Assembly (NCBI GenBank): GCA_018662225.1
Contig: JABJGO010000061.1
Coordinates: 1 to 34,689 of the forward strand
From: Rhodospirillales bacterium
GTDB lineage: Bacteria; Pseudomonadota; Alphaproteobacteria; Rhodospirillales; Casp-alpha2
Length of the DNA: 34,689 nucleotides
Direction: 5' to 3'
In this document: positions 9,146 through 17,214 of the stretch, piece by piece
Layout: every line of letters starts with the position of its first letter
How positions within the stretch are numbered: the stretch's first letter is position 1
Made by a program: the position numbers and the translations under genes
Notes under the pieces: generated by a model
Seen by the model: the letters and a program-made list of their open reading frames with translations, nothing else
Databases searched by the model: none
What the model was told of the DNA's origin: nothing

Positions 9146-10046
9146 GGAAGCCGACGAAAAGCTCTTACCTGGCTTCGAGCGACGGTTTGTAGAAGTCGAT
9201 GGCAACCGAGTTCTTACCTTGACCAAAGGTGAGGGGCCGCCGCTTTTGATGCTGCACGGTGACCCGCAAACGCATTTGTGCTGGCATCATCTGGCGCCAA
9301 AGTTGGCTGATAGGTTCACGGTCGTACTGACCGATATTCGGGGACGCGGAGAAACACATAAACCCGTGCATATCGAAGGCCAAAATGCCTACACGAAGCG
9401 GGAAATGGCGGCGGAGCAGGTAGCTGTAATGCGCGCTCTTGACCATGAGACGTTCGCGTTTGTCGCCCATGACAGGGGGGCGCGAGTGGCGCGACGATTG
9501 ACCCTCGACCACCCTGAGGCAGTCACGCAACTCGCAGTCATGGACATCATCCCGGCAATCGATTTCTATGAAAACATAAATGCCCAGATCGCACAGGATT
9601 ACTTCTATTTCTCGTTTCTGACGCAGGACTTTCCGGTGCCCGATCGGTTAATTGCTGGAAATCCCGAAACATTCATGCGGCTTATACTTCTCGGGTTATC
9701 GGATCAGACTGTTCAATACGACCCGTTGGCTCTAGAGGCATATCTGATGGCCAGTACGACGCCAGAGGCTGTCACGGCGATGTGTGAATGCTTCCGCGCC
9801 GGGTATCATATTGACCGGTTGCATGACGAATCCGACCGTGTAGTTGGAAACAGGATTAGCTGCCCGACGCTGGTGATGTGGGGAGAACGTGGTGTGGTCG
9901 GAAAGCACTTTGACGTTCGGCGCATTTGGAAAGCTTCGTGCGACCAGCCTCAATTTGCCCCCATGCCAAGTGGGCACTTCATTCCTGAGGAGGCACCCGA
10001 CGCCGCACTTTTTGCGTTGAACGAGTTTCTGAGTATTCCGGAATAG
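9132..10046 (+). CDS. Alpha/beta hydrolase of the haloacetate dehalogenase/epoxide hydrolase type
   Basis: The 304-residue protein has the layout of fluoroacetate dehalogenases: an oxyanion region LMLHGDPQTH (39-48), nucleophile motif VAHDRGAR (111-118) with Asp114 and the carboxylate-binding Arg115/Arg118, Asp138 in LAVMDIIP, and His282 in PSGHFIPEEAP. The Asp nucleophile rules out an ordinary serine esterase. The residues that hold the halide in the characterised fluoroacetate enzyme (His155, Trp156, Tyr219) align with Tyr159, Phe160 and Phe221, so dehalogenation of fluoroacetate is doubtful; another haloacid or an epoxide is possible. The ATG at 9132 was chosen because it gives the family N-terminus and overlaps the upstream regulator by 14 bases; the open frame extends further 5'. 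Confidence 0.85.
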   Translation: MKIFEEADEKLLPGFERRFVEVDGNRVLTLTKGEGPPLLMLHGDPQTHLCWHHLAPKLADRFTVVLTDIRGRGETHKPVHIEGQNAYTKREMAAEQVAVMRALDHETFAFVAHDRGARVARRLTLDHPEAVTQLAVMDIIPAIDFYENINAQIAQDYFYFSFLTQDFPVPDRLIAGNPETFMRLILLGLSDQTVQYDPLALEAYLMASTTPEAVTAMCECFRAGYHIDRLHDESDRVVGNRISCPTLVMWGERGVVGKHFDVRRIWKASCDQPQFAPMPSGHFIPEEAPDAALFALNEFLSIPE

Positions 10047-10192
10047 CGATCAATTGAATCCGCAACCTGAGAGCAGACATTATCTGTAGTGCTGTCTATG
10101 GCGTTGGATTCAGTCCATCTCAGCACATAGCAAACTCTCATTATATGCGCCCAGAAGGAGGGTTATTCTTATTTTATGAATCGCAAGTGTCT

Positions 10193-10223
10193 CATACTAC
10201 GCATCAACGCGATGCATAGTATG
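10193..10223. repeat. Strong inverted repeat (13-base arms, one mismatch, 5-base loop)
   Basis: CATACTACGCATC (10193-10205) pairs with GATGCATAGTATG (10211-10223) across the loop AACGC, with one imperfect pair. It lies between the convergent ends of two alpha/beta hydrolase genes. That position suits a bidirectional terminator, but no T-run follows closely on either strand, so it could instead be a mobile palindromic element. Confidence 0.6.
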
Positions 10224-10284
10224 CCAGATAAATTGACTTTTAATTCTCACGTTATGAGTCAAGCGACATTAAGTTTGAGGTTGA

Positions 10285-10932
10285 TTACGCCGCTTCGTTC
10301 AGCGACTTTTCCAGGTAATCATTCAGGTGATCGGTCAGCTGAGGCAGGTGGTTGTTGAAAAAGTGATTACACCCTTTTACCACACGATAATCGATCTCAA
10401 TGTTTTTCTGAGCAGATAGTTTCGCCGCCAGCTTATCAACTGAACTGACCGGAACCACTTCATCAGCTGATCCATGTACGATCAGGCCGGATGCCGGGCA
10501 GGGGGCCAGGAAAGTGAAGTCATTGGTGCTGGCCGGTGGGGCAACAGAAATGAAGCCGGTGATTTCCGGGCGGCGCATCATCAGCTGCATGGATATCCAT
10601 GCGCCAAACGAAAATCCACCAATCCAGCATGACTGAGCGTTGGGGTTATGGCCCTGCATCCAGTCCAGTGCCGATGCCGCATCACTCAGTTCGCCCTGGC
10701 CGTTGTCGAAGACACCTTGCGAGCGTCCGACGCCACGGAAATTGAACCGCAATGTGGAGAAGCCACGACCGATAAAATTCTCGTACATGGCATAAACAAC
10801 CTTGTTGTTCATGGTGCCACCGTGCTGAGGATGGGGGTGAAGGATTAGCGCAACAGGCGCGCCATGCTTCTTCGAGTGGTAGTAACGGCCTTCGATTCGA
10901 CCCTCAGGGCCGTTAAATATCACTTCTGGCAT
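10285..10932 (-). CDS. Alpha/beta hydrolase, serine type, neighbour of the cysE-suf operon
   Basis: The 215-residue protein has a serine-hydrolase triad: nucleophile Ser108 in GGFSFGAW, Asp157 in VHGSADEVVP and His190 in GCNHFF. The N-terminal LHPHPQHGGTMNNKVV segment (31-46) is typical of a short alpha/beta hydrolase group common in alphaproteobacteria and often found beside Fe-S assembly genes; the substrate is unknown. The ATG at 10932 was preferred over the upstream one at 11001 because AGGA stands five bases before it and because the extra 23 residues do not resemble the family. It is divergent from cysE and may share the control region containing the IscR box. Confidence 0.88.
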   Translation of the reverse strand: MPEVIFNGPEGRIEGRYYHSKKHGAPVALILHPHPQHGGTMNNKVVYAMYENFIGRGFSTLRFNFRGVGRSQGVFDNGQGELSDAASALDWMQGHNPNAQSCWIGGFSFGAWISMQLMMRRPEITGFISVAPPASTNDFTFLAPCPASGLIVHGSADEVVPVSSVDKLAAKLSAQKNIEIDYRVVKGCNHFFNNHLPQLTDHLNDYLEKSLNEAA

Positions 10933-11027
10933 GGTGTTCCTAACAGGAGTTCGTGTTTGCTCTATATGATTTCGACTGCATGAATCCGGGTAAGTAGCCA
11001 ATAAACCAAGTGTTTTTATCAGGTATG

Positions 11028-11043
11028 AATTAGGGGCCTAATT
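11028..11043. promoter_or_regulatory. Perfect palindrome AATTAGG-GG-CCTAATT upstream of the IscR box
   Basis: Two 7-base arms flank a 2-base centre. The palindrome ends 13 bases before the IscR-type box and 17 bases before the -35 hexamer of the cysE promoter. It looks like an operator for a second dimeric regulator acting on cysE-suf or on the divergent hydrolase. No regulator can be named. Confidence 0.4.
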
Positions 11044-11056
11044 AACTTGCGTGCAA

Positions 11057-11089
11057 ATACTTGACTAAATTACTAGGGATTACTATATT
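11057..11089 (+). promoter_or_regulatory. Sigma70 promoter of cysE-iscR-suf overlapped by a type 1 IscR box
   Basis: TTGACT (11061-11066), a 17-base spacer and TATATT (11084-11089) form a good sigma70 promoter. The 25 bases at 11057-11081, starting ATACTTGACTAAATTACT, agree with the E. coli type 1 IscR consensus at about 21 positions by eye and resemble the IscR site in the E. coli iscR promoter. The box covers the -35 hexamer, so bound [2Fe-2S]-IscR would block RNA polymerase. The iscR gene lies downstream in the same operon, which closes a feedback loop. The expected transcript would start near 11096, about 70 bases before cysE. Confidence 0.75.
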
Positions 11090-11121
11090 TCGGAAATCAC
11101 ATGGTTAAAATCATCAGGGTT

Positions 11122-11139
11122 CCCCAGCGTACGCCGGGG
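11122..11139 (+). other. GC-rich hairpin in the cysE leader
   Basis: CCCCAGCGTACGCCGGGG can fold with four C-G pairs, one mismatch and a further GCG/CGC stem. It lies in the predicted untranslated leader, ending 28 bases before the cysE ATG. No T-run follows, so it is not a classical terminator. It might affect leader stability or translation. Confidence 0.35.
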
Positions 11140-11167
11140 GCCTCAGTAAAATAGTCAAGATTGCATT

Positions 11168-11917
11168 ATGTTCAAGACCTTAAACGAAGATGTTCAAGCA
11201 TTTATGAAACGAGACCCGGCGGCACGCTCGGGTTTAGAGATCGTTTTGTGCTATCCGGGATACCATGCGTTGGTGTTCTATCGCATGACACACTGGATGT
11301 GGAATGTGGGTTGGCGACTGCCGGCGCGCTTTCTTGCCCACATTGCCAAGATACTGACGGCGATCGAGATTCACCCCGGTGCGACCATTGGTCGTCGGTT
11401 TGTGATTGATCATGGTACCGGTGTGGTTATCGGCGAAACGTCGGATATTGGTGATGACGTGACGATTTATCAGGGGGTGACCCTGGGTGGCATTGCGCCA
11501 TCGGTCGATTCCGATTCTCAGATAGGCCAAAAGCGCCACCCCACCCTGTGTGATGGTGCCATTATAGGCTCAGGTGCTGCGGTGCTGGGGCCAATCACCA
11601 TTGGCGAAGGCGCTAAAGTCGGGGCCAATTCGGTTGTTACAAAATCGGTTGAGGCCTGCATGACCGCCGTTGGTATTCCGGCGCGTGTCATAATGCCCAA
11701 GGATAAAAGCAAATCAAAAGACTTCGTTGCCTACGGAACCGACGCGGACGGGCCCGACCCAATTGTGCAGACAATTGAGGCGTTGCGCCGCCAGGTTGGC
11801 ACCCTGGTCGGTCGCGTTGAAGAGCTTGAGGGCGAATTGGCCGACACGACGAAAAAGCCGGTTGCCAAAAAGAAGACGAAAACGACCAAAACGACCAAAG
11901 GCCGTCAGGTCGGGTAG
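11168..11917 (+). CDS. cysE: Serine O-acetyltransferase
   Basis: CysE acetylates serine to O-acetylserine, the precursor of cysteine. The 249-residue protein has the short EpsC-type N-terminal helical region (ending ARFLAHIAKILTAIEIHPGA) and then left-handed hexapeptide repeats: ATIGRRFVIDHGTGVVIGET, IGDDVTIYQGVTLGG, KRHPTLCDGAIIGSGA and KVGANSVVTKSV. The catalytic His of DHGTG is present. After residue about 190 comes an unusual tail: a predicted coiled coil (TIEALRRQVGTLVGRVEELE) and a Lys/Thr-rich end. It is the first gene behind the IscR-box promoter and lies 53 bases before iscR, tying cysteine supply to Fe-S assembly. Confidence 0.95.
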   Translation: MFKTLNEDVQAFMKRDPAARSGLEIVLCYPGYHALVFYRMTHWMWNVGWRLPARFLAHIAKILTAIEIHPGATIGRRFVIDHGTGVVIGETSDIGDDVTIYQGVTLGGIAPSVDSDSQIGQKRHPTLCDGAIIGSGAAVLGPITIGEGAKVGANSVVTKSVEACMTAVGIPARVIMPKDKSKSKDFVAYGTDADGPDPIVQTIEALRRQVGTLVGRVEELEGELADTTKKPVAKKKTKTTKTTKGRQVG

Positions 11918-11970
11918 TTTATTCCTTTATAACACTGGCCGGGGCTGGCCTGAGTATGGGGTAGAAGATT

Positions 11971-12480
11971 ATGAAGCTGAGCACTAAAGGACGTTACGCG
12001 GTTATGGCCATGGTTGATCTGGCCAGCACTCAAACAAGCACGCCAGTGGCGCTGGCTGATATAGCAGGTCGGCAGGAAATATCGCTGTCGTACCTGGAAC
12101 AACTGTTCAGCAAGCTGCGGCGCGGTGGTCTGGTTAATAGTGTACGGGGGCCGGGCGGCGGTTATATGGTCGCGCATCAACCCAAGGACATCCGTATTTC
12201 CGACATCATTCTGGCCGTGGATGAGCCGATCAAGGCCACACGTTGCCAACCGGGATCTCCGGCTGGTTGTCATGGCACGCTCGGTCGTTGTGTAACGCAT
12301 GATTTGTGGCAGGAACTCGGCAATCAGATTTACCTGTTCCTGAATTCCGTGTCACTGGAAGACGTGATCAATAAACGGGTTTTGGGGGCCAGCGGTTCGC
12401 TGTTCTTCAATGACAATCCGTGTGCGGCCATGTGCGCACCATCCGCTGTGGATGATCACGCTCTGAATGCGGCCCAGTAA
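11971..12480 (+). CDS. iscR: Rrf2-family Fe-S cluster regulator IscR
   Basis: IscR senses Fe-S status through a [2Fe-2S] cluster and represses cluster-assembly genes when the cluster is present. The protein begins MKLSTKGRYAVMAMVDLA, the typical Rrf2 N-terminus, with a winged helix including SYLEQLFSKLRRGGLV (40-55) and the wing RGPGGGYMV (59-67). Cluster ligands are present: Cys92, Cys100, Cys107 and His110, with slightly wider spacing than in E. coli IscR (92, 98, 104, His107). It lies between cysE and the IscS-like gene, downstream of a type 1 IscR site that it probably binds. The C-terminal 60 residues are longer than the core family and carry two more Cys (CAAMC). Confidence 0.93.
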   Translation: MKLSTKGRYAVMAMVDLASTQTSTPVALADIAGRQEISLSYLEQLFSKLRRGGLVNSVRGPGGGYMVAHQPKDIRISDIILAVDEPIKATRCQPGSPAGCHGTLGRCVTHDLWQELGNQIYLFLNSVSLEDVINKRVLGASGSLFFNDNPCAAMCAPSAVDDHALNAAQ

Positions 12481-12517
12481 GGCCGAGCTTAATTTTGTTT
12501 ACGGAAAGAAAACTCTG

Positions 12518-13636
12518 ATGCCCGAGACTGTTTATTTCGATCATAACGCAACGTCTCCGCTTCGCCCTGCTGCCATCGAAGCGGTAGAGGCGGCATTGCG
12601 CGTGGTTGGTAACGGATCGTCGGTTCACAGTTGCGGTCGTGCAGCCCGTAAAATCATCGAGCAAGCCCGCGAACATGTGGCGACCTTGTGCGGTGCGGCA
12701 CCGGAAATGATCACCTTTACCAGTGGCGGCACGGAAACCAACAATCTGATCCTGCAACATACCGGTCGCGAACGCGTTTTGATTTCGGCTGTTGAACACC
12801 CATCCGTCAAGGAAGCATCATCCGTTGCTGAAGCCATTCCGGTAACCACAGATGGCGTCATTGATGTGGCCGTGCTGGACGAGATGTTAGCATCTGACCT
12901 GCGCCCCGCATTGATATCTGTTATGTACGCCAACAATGAAACAGGCATCGTGCAGCCCGTGGCAGAAATAGCTGAATTGGCCCGCAAGCACGGCGCAATT
13001 TTCCACTGTGATGCGGTTCAGGCCGCAGGCAAGGTAGCACTGGACGTTAGATCATTCGGTGCCGACTTGTTGACGCTATCGGCGCACAAAATCGGCGGTC
13101 CGGCCGGATCAGGCGCGCTGATTAACGTCAGCGGAATTGAGATCGAGCCGTTTACACGCGGTGGCGGTCAGGAGAAGAAACAGCGATCTGGTACAGAAAA
13201 TCTCATCGGTATCGCCGGGTTCGGTGGTGCGGCGAAGGAAACGCTGGAGCTGGGGCTTGAAAACATGCGCAATGCGCGCCGCTTGCGCGACCACCTGGAA
13301 GCCGAAATCAGTACCCATATGCCGAACATTACCGTGGTCGGCGCAAACGTAGAGCGCCTCGGTAATACCAGTTACTTCGTCATGCCTGGCATGGATAGCG
13401 ACACCATGGTCATGGGCTTTGATCTGGCCGGTGTGGCGCTGAGTGCGGGCTCTGCATGTTCATCAGGGACCGTTAAAGCCAGCGGCGTTTTGCTGGCCAT
13501 GGGTTATGAGGCAGACGCTGCCGGATCGGCTATTCGCGTCAGTTTGGGTTGGTCCAGCAAAGACAGTGACGTGGATGCTTTCCTTGCTGCACTTGGGCCG
13601 TTATATGAACGCGCTGGCCATCATCAAGCCGCGTGA
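12518..13636 (+). CDS. Cysteine desulfurase, IscS/NifS type (class I)
   Basis: This PLP enzyme takes sulfur from cysteine as a persulfide. The 372-residue protein starts MPETVYFDHNATSPLRP, matches the family through TFTSGGTETNN (67-76) and HCDAVQAAGK (163-172), and has the PLP lysine Lys191 in LSAHKIGGPAGSGAL. The persulfide Cys314 lies in SAGSACSSG on a mobile loop, marking class I rather than the SufS class II. The ATG at 12518 was chosen because GGAAAG precedes it and the family N-terminus starts there; the open frame begins earlier at 12467 inside iscR. It sits 37 bases after iscR and 17 before sufB. A second desulfurase, sufS, is in the same operon, so this one may mainly serve tRNA thiolation or other sulfur acceptors. 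Confidence 0.93.
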   Translation: MPETVYFDHNATSPLRPAAIEAVEAALRVVGNGSSVHSCGRAARKIIEQAREHVATLCGAAPEMITFTSGGTETNNLILQHTGRERVLISAVEHPSVKEASSVAEAIPVTTDGVIDVAVLDEMLASDLRPALISVMYANNETGIVQPVAEIAELARKHGAIFHCDAVQAAGKVALDVRSFGADLLTLSAHKIGGPAGSGALINVSGIEIEPFTRGGGQEKKQRSGTENLIGIAGFGGAAKETLELGLENMRNARRLRDHLEAEISTHMPNITVVGANVERLGNTSYFVMPGMDSDTMVMGFDLAGVALSAGSACSSGTVKASGVLLAMGYEADAAGSAIRVSLGWSSKDSDVDAFLAALGPLYERAGHHQAA

Positions 13637-13653
13637 ATTAGGAAGAACACAGT

Positions 13654-15111
13654 ATGTCAGCCACCGTTGAAACAGTAGATCAGATCAGTGATTTAGCCGA
13701 CGAAAAGTACAAGTACGGCTTTGTTACTGATATCGAATCCGACACCCTGCCGCCTGGGCTGGACGAGGATACGGTCCGGTTTATCTCAGCCAAGAAGAAC
13801 GAACCTGAATGGATGCTTGAATGGCGTCTGAAGGCGTTCCGTCACTGGCAGACGCTGGAAGACCCGAACTGGCAAAAACCGAAGTTTCCAAAAATTGATT
13901 ATCAGGCTGCCTGCTATTTCGCCGCGCCCAAGAATATGGCCGATGGCCCCAAAAGCCTGGACGAGGTCGACCCGGAATTACTGGCCACATACGAAAAACT
14001 GGGTATTCCGCTTCGTGAGCAGGAAATGCTGGCGGGTGTGGCTGTGGATGCCGTGTTCGATAGCGTATCCGTTGCCACCACATTCAAAGCCAAGCTGGAA
14101 GAAGTAGGCGTGATCTTCTGTCCCATATCCGAAGCCATCAAGCGGTGTCCGGAACTGGTGAAAAAGTATATGGGCTCTGTTGTGCCGTTCAACGACAACA
14201 CATTCGCGACGCTGAATTCAGCGGTGTTTACCGATGGCTCGTTTGTCTACATCCCCAAGGGCGTGCGTTGCCCCATGGAGCTATCCACCTATTTCCGTAT
14301 CAATGAGGCCAACACAGGTCAATTCGAACGGACACTGATCATCGCAGACGAAGGATCATACGTTAGCTACCTGGAAGGCTGTACCGCGCCCATGCGCGAT
14401 GAGAACCAGTTACACGCCGCCGTGGTTGAACTCATTGTCATGGATGATGCAGAGATCAAATACTCCACCGTTCAGAACTGGTATCCCGGTGACGAGAACG
14501 GTGTGGGGGGTATCTACAATTTCGTAACCAAGCGGGCGGCGTGTCGGGGCAAGAACTCGAAAGTCTCATGGACTCAAGTTGAAACTGGGTCTGCCATCAC
14601 GTGGAAATACCCAAGCTGTGTTCTGTTGGGTGATAATTCAGTGGGTGAGTTTTATTCCATTGCCATTACCAACAATCATCAGATGGCCGACACCGGCACC
14701 AAGATGATCCACATCGGCAAGAACACCTCATCACGCATTATCTCAAAAGGTATTTCGGCCGGTAAATCGGACCAGACCTACCGGGGGCTGGTGCGTATGT
14801 CGGGCAAGGCCCAGGGCGCGCGAAATTACACCCAGTGTGACTCGCTCTTGATTGGCGATAAGTGCGGTGCCCACACCGTACCCTATATAGAAAGCAAGAA
14901 TCCATCGGCCATCATCGAACATGAAGCCACCACATCAACCATCAGCGAAGATCAGTTGTTCTACCTGCGCCAACGCGGGATCGACGAAGAAACCGCTGTG
15001 GCGCTCGTGGTCAATGGCTTCTGTCGTGATGTGTTGCAACAATTACCTATGGAATTCGCCGTCGAAGCTCAAAATCTTGTCGGTATTTCCCTTGAAGGCA
15101 GCGTCGGTTAA
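13654..15111 (+). CDS. sufB: Fe-S cluster scaffold subunit SufB
   Basis: SufB is the main scaffold of the SufBC2D complex, on which clusters are built. The 485-residue length is usual. Hallmarks are the N-terminal [18 protein letters not shown], the PKNMADGP region, [20 protein letters not shown] and, near the C-terminus, [20 protein letters not shown] with Cys395 at the position of the essential sulfur-accepting Cys405 of E. coli SufB, followed by [18 protein letters not shown] clear AGGAAG precedes the ATG. It is in one operon with sufC, sufD, sufS and sufU, 15 bases before sufC. Confidence 0.97.
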   Translation: MSATVETVDQISDLADEKYKYGFVTDIESDTLPPGLDEDTVRFISAKKNEPEWMLEWRLKAFRHWQTLEDPNWQKPKFPKIDYQAACYFAAPKNMADGPKSLDEVDPELLATYEKLGIPLREQEMLAGVAVDAVFDSVSVATTFKAKLEEVGVIFCPISEAIKRCPELVKKYMGSVVPFNDNTFATLNSAVFTDGSFVYIPKGVRCPMELSTYFRINEANTGQFERTLIIADEGSYVSYLEGCTAPMRDENQLHAAVVELIVMDDAEIKYSTVQNWYPGDENGVGGIYNFVTKRAACRGKNSKVSWTQVETGSAITWKYPSCVLLGDNSVGEFYSIAITNNHQMADTGTKMIHIGKNTSSRIISKGISAGKSDQTYRGLVRMSGKAQGARNYTQCDSLLIGDKCGAHTVPYIESKNPSAIIEHEATTSTISEDQLFYLRQRGIDEETAVALVVNGFCRDVLQQLPMEFAVEAQNLVGISLEGSVG

Positions 15112-15126
15112 AGGACTTAAATTACA

Positions 15127-15882
15127 ATGCTCGAGATTAAAAACCTGCATGTGACTGTGGACGGTACAGAAATCCTGAAAGGGATTGATCTGTCCATCGG
15201 CAGTGGTGAAATGCACGCCATTATGGGTCCCAACGGGTCCGGCAAAAGCACGTTATCTTACACCATCGCCGGTCGTGACGGGTACGATGTGACCGAAGGC
15301 GAAATCCTGTTCAAGGGTGAGAATATCGTTGATATGAAGCCGGAAGAACGCGCCGTCAATGGCATCTTTCTGGCATTTCAGTACCCCGTGGAAATCCCCG
15401 GCGTGGCCAACACCACGTTCCTGAAAGAAGCCCTGAATGCCGTCCGTCGCCACCGCGGTGAAGACGACCTTGATGCCATGCAGTTCGTGCGCATGTTGCG
15501 CGAAAAGGTCAAAGATCTGGGCATTGCCGACGATATGCTGAAACGCGCCGTGAATGCCGGTTTCTCAGGTGGTGAGAAAAAACGCAATGAAGTTCTGCAA
15601 ATGTCGGTGCTCGAGCCGGCTCTGGCCGTACTGGATGAAACCGACAGCGGATTGGATATCGATGCCCTCAAAATTGTGGCCGATGGAGTCAACCGGTTGC
15701 GCAGCCCTGATCGTTCTATGTTGATGATCACCCACTATCAACGCCTGCTGGATTATATCGTGCCCGATTACGTACATGTTCTGGCCGGTGGCCGTATTCA
15801 ACGCTCTGGTGGCAAGGAACTGGCCATGGAACTGGAGAAGAACGGCTATGCCGAATTCGCAGCAGAAGATGCGGCGGCTTAA
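15127..15882 (+). CDS. sufC: SufBCD complex ATPase SufC
   Basis: SufC is the ABC-type ATPase that drives conformational change in SufBC2D. The 251-residue protein has Walker A GPNGSGKST (about 35-43), the Q-loop FLAFQYPVEIPG, the signature FSGGEKKRNE and Walker B LAVLDETDSGLD with the variant found in SufC. It lacks membrane segments, as expected for a cytosolic ATPase. It lies between sufB and sufD with gaps of 15 and 9 bases. SD-like AAGGA lies upstream of the ATG. Confidence 0.97.
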   Translation: MLEIKNLHVTVDGTEILKGIDLSIGSGEMHAIMGPNGSGKSTLSYTIAGRDGYDVTEGEILFKGENIVDMKPEERAVNGIFLAFQYPVEIPGVANTTFLKEALNAVRRHRGEDDLDAMQFVRMLREKVKDLGIADDMLKRAVNAGFSGGEKKRNEVLQMSVLEPALAVLDETDSGLDIDALKIVADGVNRLRSPDRSMLMITHYQRLLDYIVPDYVHVLAGGRIQRSGGKELAMELEKNGYAEFAAEDAAA

Positions 15883-15891
15883 GGGTATCTT

Positions 15892-17214
15892 ATGAGCACT
15901 CAAAACGAACAACCCCTGCCGTTTACAGGCATTCTTGATCAGTCCCCCGGTACGCTGCCGGGCGCAGATCTGGATTGGATGCGTGACCTCCGGACCCGTG
16001 GATATGCGCGCTACGTGGAACAGGGTATGCCCACCGTTGGCGAAGAAGCATGGAAATACACGCACCTCAAAACACTGGAAGACACCGTATTCCGCCTGGC
16101 GGGTGAAGACGATGCAACTCAGGCCGTGGACTCGCTGCCCAGCATCTTTGGCGGCGTTCGTCTGGTTTTTGTGAACGGCATATATCGTGCAGATTTATCG
16201 ACAGAAGATGACTTGCCCACAGGCGCCACACTGGAAAGCTTTGCTGCGACAGCGACGCGTGATGCCAACTGGCTGCAAAGCCAACTGGACAGTTCATCCG
16301 GCGATGCTCTGGTATCATTGAATACAGCGGCCATGCGAGACGGGTATGTCTTGCACGTGGGCAAGAACACGGCAGTAGCCGCACCCATTGAAGTGGTCTT
16401 TGTGGGTGGTGTGAGTGACGATCCAATTGCGGTCTTCACACGCAACGTGATTGCGATGGATGAGGGCAGCGAAGCCCAATTGGTTATCCACCGATGCAGC
16501 GCTGGCGATGCGCCGAGCTTCTCAAACAACGTCACCAGTGTCTCATTAGGCCAGAACGCCAAAATCTCCGTGACCACGTTGCAGGAAGAGAACGATACAG
16601 CCACAACCTTTAGCTCAACCCATGTGAACGCCGTCCGCGACAGTGTATTCCAGAGCCTTGCCCTGTCCGCTGGTGGGCAACTGAGCCGTACGGAACAGCA
16701 TGTGGAGTTGAACGGTGAAGGCGCTCACTGTCAGTTGGACGGCACTTATCTGGTTCGGGGCTCTTCCCACTGCGACCATACTACGCGGGTTGACCATCTG
16801 GTCCCCAACACCACCAGTAACGAGATGTTCAAGGGCGTTTTGGACGATGCGGCGCGGGCGGTCTTTCAGGGTAAAATCATCGTTCACCCCGATGCCCAGC
16901 ACACCGATGGCCGCATGCTCAACAAGACCATGTTGCTGAGTGACAAAGCAGAAATCGACAGCAAGCCTGAACTAGAAATTTACGCCGACGATGTGAAATG
17001 CGCCCACGGGGCCACATCAGGCCAGATCGATGAGACCGCACTGTTTTATCTGCAATCGCGCGGCATCCCTGAGGCAAAGGCGCGCAATCTGCTGGTTCAG
17101 TCGTTTCTGGGCGAGGTCATTGAACGCATTGATAATGAGACGCTGCGTGAAGCGATTACGGAAAAAATCGTGAGTTGGTTGCCCGGTGGGGATATGGGTG
17201 GAGATAACTCATGA
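15892..17214 (+). CDS. sufD: Fe-S assembly subunit SufD
   Basis: SufD is the SufB paralogue that completes the SufBC2D scaffold and helps iron entry. The 440-residue protein has the conserved PTVGEEAWKYTHLKTLED near the N-terminus, a central beta-helix, and the C-terminal segment KIIVHPDAQHTDGRMLNKTM, YADDVKCAHGATSGQID and LFYLQSRGIPEAKARNLLVQ. His372 in CAHGATSG matches the His of E. coli SufD implicated in cluster assembly. The stop overlaps the sufS start in ATGA (17211-17214), so translation is probably coupled. Confidence 0.95.
   Translation: MSTQNEQPLPFTGILDQSPGTLPGADLDWMRDLRTRGYARYVEQGMPTVGEEAWKYTHLKTLEDTVFRLAGEDDATQAVDSLPSIFGGVRLVFVNGIYRADLSTEDDLPTGATLESFAATATRDANWLQSQLDSSSGDALVSLNTAAMRDGYVLHVGKNTAVAAPIEVVFVGGVSDDPIAVFTRNVIAMDEGSEAQLVIHRCSAGDAPSFSNNVTSVSLGQNAKISVTTLQEENDTATTFSSTHVNAVRDSVFQSLALSAGGQLSRTEQHVELNGEGAHCQLDGTYLVRGSSHCDHTTRVDHLVPNTTSNEMFKGVLDDAARAVFQGKIIVHPDAQHTDGRMLNKTMLLSDKAEIDSKPELEIYADDVKCAHGATSGQIDETALFYLQSRGIPEAKARNLLVQSFLGEVIERIDNETLREAITEKIVSWLPGGDMGGDNS

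Noticed and set aside
9132-10046. Annotating the hydrolase as fluoroacetate dehalogenase
   Set aside because: The catalytic core fits, but the His, Trp and Tyr that stabilise the leaving halide are not conserved.
10176-10358. 60-codon plus-strand ORF with AAGGAGGG upstream
   Set aside because: It spans the strong hairpin at 10193-10223 and overlaps the 3' end of the minus-strand hydrolase; the product shows no recognisable pattern. The ribosome-binding-like sequence is noted but not enough.
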